Below are positions 5,711 to 8,399 of a stretch of 8,399 nucleotides of DNA, one piece after another. A program made the position numbers and the translations under genes. The stretch is taken from NCBI GenBank assembly GCA_031270525.1, contig JAISXN010000027.1, positions 1 to 8,399 of the forward strand, in the 5' to 3' direction. Source of the DNA: Candidatus Symbiothrix sp. (GTDB lineage Bacteria; Bacteroidota; Bacteroidia; Bacteroidales; Azobacteroidaceae). The notes under the pieces are model-generated. The model searched no databases and was not told where the DNA came from. It was given only the letters and a program-made list of their open reading frames with translations. The number at the start of each line of letters is the position of its first letter. Position 1 is the first letter of the stretch.

Positions 5711-7999
5711 ATGAACAAAGTATTTATCTGTATAATAACGTTGGTATCCGGCTTTTCGACAGCCGGGGCGCAAACCGTCCAAGGTAAAGTTACCGGTAAA
5801 AATCAGGAACCAGTCGAGTATGCAACTGTTATATTGCAAACTCCGGATTCCGTTTATGTGAACTCTACTTATACGGATTCGGATGGAAAATTTTCCATAC
5901 AAACGGAAATTTCTGCTTATCGTTTGATAGTTCAACACTTGTTGTACGAAACGTATGAAAAATATTATTCCAATGAATACGAGCCTGTTATCGAACTGAC
6001 GGAAAAAGAGAATACACTCGGCGAAGTCATAGTGAAAGGCGAACGTCCGGTTGTAAAATTAGTTGACGGCAAAATAACGTATGATATGCCTTTACTGCTT
6101 TCGGGTAAAGCAGTAAGCAATGCCTATGAGTCCATGCTGCAATTGCCCGGAGTGCGGGAACAAAACGGCTCGCTTATACTTGCAGGGGCAAGCAGCGTAA
6201 CCGTTATCATCAATGGGCAAGTCACGTCGATGCCGTATGAAAACCTGATGGCTGCCCTCAAAATGTATCCTGCCGACATGATTCAAAGCGCAGAAATCAT
6301 GTACAGCGCCCCGCCTCAATACCATATTCGAGGGGCGGCTATCAATCTGGTATTGAAAGGGAAAAATTCTAAAGACGGATTGCAGGGACAGGTAAATACG
6401 GCATATACCCAAAAACATTATGCAAACTATACAGGCGGCGTTTCTATTTTATTGCCAACATCCAAATTGACAACCGATTTCAATTATGCTTACAACCGCA
6501 ATCAATCAAAAAGCGGGGTTGATTTATTTTCTAACCACCTGTACAATGACGTTATCAATCCTGTTGAACAGTTTAACAGCGGAAACAGAAAGTTCGACAG
6601 GCATCATATCCGTTTGGGCATGGATTATAAATTGACAAAAAATGATAAACTAAACTTTATTTACACTTCGCAAATAACCACAAGTGTTGACAATAATGAA
6701 TTTTCAAACGGGACATTTTCCCATTCTGAAAATCATAAGAGCAATAATTCCCCGATACAGTTGCACAACGTGTTAGCCAATTATTCTTCGGGCTTCGGAT
6801 TGAAAACAGGTGTTGAATATACTTCTTATAAAAATTTCACCAATCAGCGCTTTATGGAAAAAATGACCGGTAAAGAAAATGAATTTGTTGCCGACGCAAA
6901 ACAGGAAATAAACCGTTACCGGTTATTTGCAGACCAAAGCCATTCGCTGCCTTCCGAATGGACGCTTAATTATGGCGCTCAGTACATGTTTGCGGCAGAC
7001 AACAGTTCCCAGACATACAATTCGGCAGGAAACAGCGATATATCCGGAATGAATATGAATAGTAAATTACAGGAATACACGGCAAATGCTTATGCCGGTT
7101 TTGAAAAGAGCTTCGGACAAAAACTCTCTCTTACCGCATCTCTTACTGGCGAGTATTACAAAATCGGCAATTTTAGCGAATGGACGCTTTTCCCTGCATT
7201 GGAAATGACGTACATTATTTCGCCTTCCAAAATCATGCAATTGTCTTTTTCTTCGGATAAAGTATATCCGGCATATTGGGAAATGCACGGGGCGGTAAGT
7301 TATTTGAACGGATACAGCGAAATACATGGCAATCCTTTACTCAAGCCATACCGGGATTATTCGGCGCAATTGAATTATATATTGAACAACAAATATGTCA
7401 TTACATTGTATTACAATTATTTGAATAATTATTTCAGCCAACTGCCCTATCAGGCGCAAGACAAACTGTCGCTTATTTACAAGACCTTAAACTTTGATTA
7501 TAAACAAACGGCAGGTTTGAATTTAATGATACCGTTCAAAACAGGAGAGGCAGTAAGTTCCCGGATAACGCTTAACGGATTCTATGACAAAGTTAAGAGT
7601 TCGCATTTCCATGACAGTTCATTTTCAAAAGACAATTTTGTGTTTTATTCGAGACTGGACAACACAGTTAATATATCGTCAAAGCCAAATATCAAGTTGG
7701 AAATTAGTGGCGCGTATATTTCAAAGAATATACAGGGTCCTGCGGAATTGACCGCCCTCTGGAATTTGGATGCAGGTTTGAAATGGACGTTTTTTCAAAA
7801 TATGGCAGAGCTAAGACTGAAAGGGACAGACCTGTTTAACAGTTGGACGCCCGACATGCTCATGAAATACAACACGCAAGACTTGCGAATGAATATCATT
7901 CCCGATGCAAGAGCCATATCGTTATCATTCATATTCAAATTCGGCGGGTATGATAAAACACATAAGGAAATAGATTCGTCGCGGTTTGGGACGAAATGA
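5711..7999 (+). CDS. Outer-membrane beta-barrel receptor (OMP_b-brl_3 / TonB-dependent-receptor-like)
   Basis: 762 residues, the usual size for the family. Residues 1-21 are a signal peptide ending AGAQ. A CarboxypepD_reg-like domain follows at about 22-98 (VQGKVTGKNQEPVEYATV, then TDSDGKFSI). A plug-like region spans about 105-215: GEVIVKGERPVV, LQLPGV, VIINGQ, and ADMIQSAEIMYSAPPQY then INLVLK. The rest is a barrel rich in alternating aromatic beta strands, ending in a KFGG segment and the tail IDSSRFGTK, which closely resembles the DTSRFG tail of OMP_b-brl_3 proteins. It would sit in the outer membrane; substrate unknown. No SusD partner lies beside it. It is divergent from the kinase-regulator operon and shares the TAAG-array intergenic region with it, so it is the likely main target of that two-component system (inference). 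The ATG at 5711 is supported by the signal peptide and by the -7 box 25 bp upstream. Confidence 0.9.
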   Translation: MNKVFICIITLVSGFSTAGAQTVQGKVTGKNQEPVEYATVILQTPDSVYVNSTYTDSDGKFSIQTEISAYRLIVQHLLYETYEKYYSNEYEPVIELTEKENTLGEVIVKGERPVVKLVDGKITYDMPLLLSGKAVSNAYESMLQLPGVREQNGSLILAGASSVTVIINGQVTSMPYENLMAALKMYPADMIQSAEIMYSAPPQYHIRGAAINLVLKGKNSKDGLQGQVNTAYTQKHYANYTGGVSILLPTSKLTTDFNYAYNRNQSKSGVDLFSNHLYNDVINPVEQFNSGNRKFDRHHIRLGMDYKLTKNDKLNFIYTSQITTSVDNNEFSNGTFSHSENHKSNNSPIQLHNVLANYSSGFGLKTGVEYTSYKNFTNQRFMEKMTGKENEFVADAKQEINRYRLFADQSHSLPSEWTLNYGAQYMFAADNSSQTYNSAGNSDISGMNMNSKLQEYTANAYAGFEKSFGQKLSLTASLTGEYYKIGNFSEWTLFPALEMTYIISPSKIMQLSFSSDKVYPAYWEMHGAVSYLNGYSEIHGNPLLKPYRDYSAQLNYILNNKYVITLYYNYLNNYFSQLPYQAQDKLSLIYKTLNFDYKQTAGLNLMIPFKTGEAVSSRITLNGFYDKVKSSHFHDSSFSKDNFVFYSRLDNTVNISSKPNIKLEISGAYISKNIQGPAELTALWNLDAGLKWTFFQNMAELRLKGTDLFNSWTPDMLMKYNTQDLRMNIIPDARAISLSFIFKFGGYDKTHKEIDSSRFGTK

Positions 8000-8042
8000 G
8001 ATGATAAAATGGAAAAACAGCAAATATTAGTTTAAATCAATA

Positions 8043-8112
8043 CCCTTCAAACATTTATGGACTATTGCAATGCAAAACATAGTCTTAAATGCGTGCACTT
8101 TTTAATGAAGGG
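8043..8112 (+). repeat. Imperfect inverted repeat downstream of the receptor gene
   Basis: CCCTTCA at 8043-8049 pairs with TGAAGGG at 8106-8112. Inside, ATTTA (8053-8057) pairs with TAAAT (8086-8090) and GACTAT (8060-8065) pairs with ATAGTC (8079-8084). A T5 run (8099-8103) follows the inner stem after 8 nt, so on the plus strand it might end the receptor transcript, but the stem is AT-rich and the T-run is displaced. It could also be part of the neighbouring repeat element. Confidence 0.35.
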
Positions 8113-8122
8113 CGAAACGAAA

Positions 8123-8238
8123 TACCCCCGCTCGGCGCAGGCTCTGCCTGCGTCGGGCTAAAATGTCTCCGGACATGCCGCAAGCGGGGACGCTTGCTTT
8201 AACGCGACGAAGGCTGGAGCCTTCGCCGAGCGAGGGTA
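8123..8238. repeat. GC-rich multi-branch palindromic element
   Basis: A 116-bp non-coding block whose core (8125-8236) is about 68% GC, against AT-rich flanks. The outer stem pairs 8123-8137 with 8224-8238 (14 of 15 positions). Inside are perfect 7-bp hairpins at 8136-8152 (loop TCT) and 8208-8225 (loop TGGA), and a stem 8151-8162 with 8198-8209 (10 of 12). That inner stem encloses hairpins 8163-8176 (5 bp, loop TCCG) and 8180-8197 (7 bp, loop GGGA). Adjacent stems share CG at their ends, so trimming the outer stem to 8123-8135/8226-8238 and the inner one to 8153-8162/8198-8207 gives a four-way junction with no unpaired base. GAAAC flanks it at 8114-8118 and 8241-8245. It may be a mobile palindromic repeat (REP- or MITE-like) or a structured RNA; no transposase is present here. 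Confidence 0.7.
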
Positions 8239-8263
8239 CAGAAACAATTCAGGTGATTTCCAT

Positions 8264-8284
8264 AAAATTGACATACGACGTCAA
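8264..8284 (-). terminator. Weak terminator-like hairpin after the HlyD-type gene
   Basis: Read on the minus strand, TTGAC (8284-8280) and GTCAA (8272-8268) flank a 7-nt loop and are followed directly by TTTTAT. It begins 10 bp past the adaptor stop codon. The 5-bp stem is short, so termination may be poor. Confidence 0.3.
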
Positions 8285-8293
8285 ACCGTAATT

Positions 8294-8399
8294 TTACCGG
8301 TTTTCGGTTAAAATTTTCTTTACCGGTAATATGAATCTTTCCAACAGCGAAATATCTTCTGTGATAATATCAGCCTGTCCCTGCATGTTGGGCAAGTAA
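8294..8399 (-). CDS. HlyD-family secretion adaptor, C-terminal end (partial)
   Basis: Only the last 34 codons and the stop are in the window; the gene enters from the right edge. The reading is YLPNMQGQADIITED, then ISLLERFILPVKKIL and TENR before TAA at 8296-8294. The MQG-x-A-x-I-I-T-E-D-x-x-L-L-E-R tail is characteristic of the last beta strand and C-terminal helix of periplasmic HlyD-type adaptors in Bacteroidota. These proteins link an inner-membrane ABC exporter, often a peptidase-containing bacteriocin exporter, to an outer-membrane channel. By that precedent a peptide or protein export cluster may lie to the right of the window (inference). The call rests on a short stretch but the motif match is good. 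Confidence 0.65.
   Translation of the reverse strand, partial: YLPNMQGQADIITEDISLLERFILPVKKILTENR

Noticed and set aside
8123..8238. Possibility that the GC-rich element is an integron attC site or a CRISPR repeat.
   Set aside because: No GTTRRRY/RYYYAAC core sites flank it and there is no regular repeat-spacer pattern; the architecture is branched hairpins instead.

Overview
The window looks like chromosomal DNA of a Bacteroidota species, most likely Bacteroidales. Three things point that way. Upstream regions carry the phylum-specific sigma-ABfr promoter form (TTG, 19-20 bp, TAnnTTTG). Start codons are preceded by AT-rich leaders without clear Shine-Dalgarno sequences. The proteins are typical of the phylum: outer-membrane receptors with a CarboxypepD_reg-like N-terminus, an OMP_b-brl_3 barrel, and an HlyD-type adaptor with the MQG..ITED..LLER tail. 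Overall composition is moderately AT-rich.

Layout. 1-326 (-) is the N-terminus of a TonB-dependent receptor that runs off the left edge. 327-757 is a divergent intergenic region with a promoter in each direction. On the receptor side it encodes an unusually long (about 270 nt) leader that can form several hairpins, one of them a perfect 12-bp stem. 758-1834 (+) is a secreted WG-repeat protein built of about ten 34-residue units. A 42-bp block of six GAATTRA-like heptamers fills the gap to 1885-3285 (+), a metallo-beta-lactamase/beta-CASP ribonuclease. 3286-3530 is a convergent spacer. 3531-5563 (-) is a two-gene operon for a sensor histidine kinase and an OmpR-family response regulator with a 4-bp ATGA overlap. 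The 147-bp divergent region 5564-5710 carries a promoter for the kinase operon, a helically phased array of TAAG motifs, and a -7 box for 5711-7999 (+), an outer-membrane beta-barrel receptor of the OMP_b-brl_3 type. 8000-8293 is another convergent spacer. It contains a 116-bp GC-rich element (8123-8238) that can fold into a nested multi-branch cruciform. 8294-8399 (-) is the C-terminal end of an HlyD-family secretion adaptor.

How the parts may work together. The kinase, the regulator and the divergent receptor look like one signalling module: the phased TAAG array lies between the two promoters where an OmpR-type regulator would bind. The receptor promoter lacks a recognisable -33 box, as expected if it needs an activator (inference). 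The two most unusual signals are the folded GC-rich element at 8123-8238 and the TAAG array. No RNA genes, CRISPR arrays or complete insertion sequences were seen.
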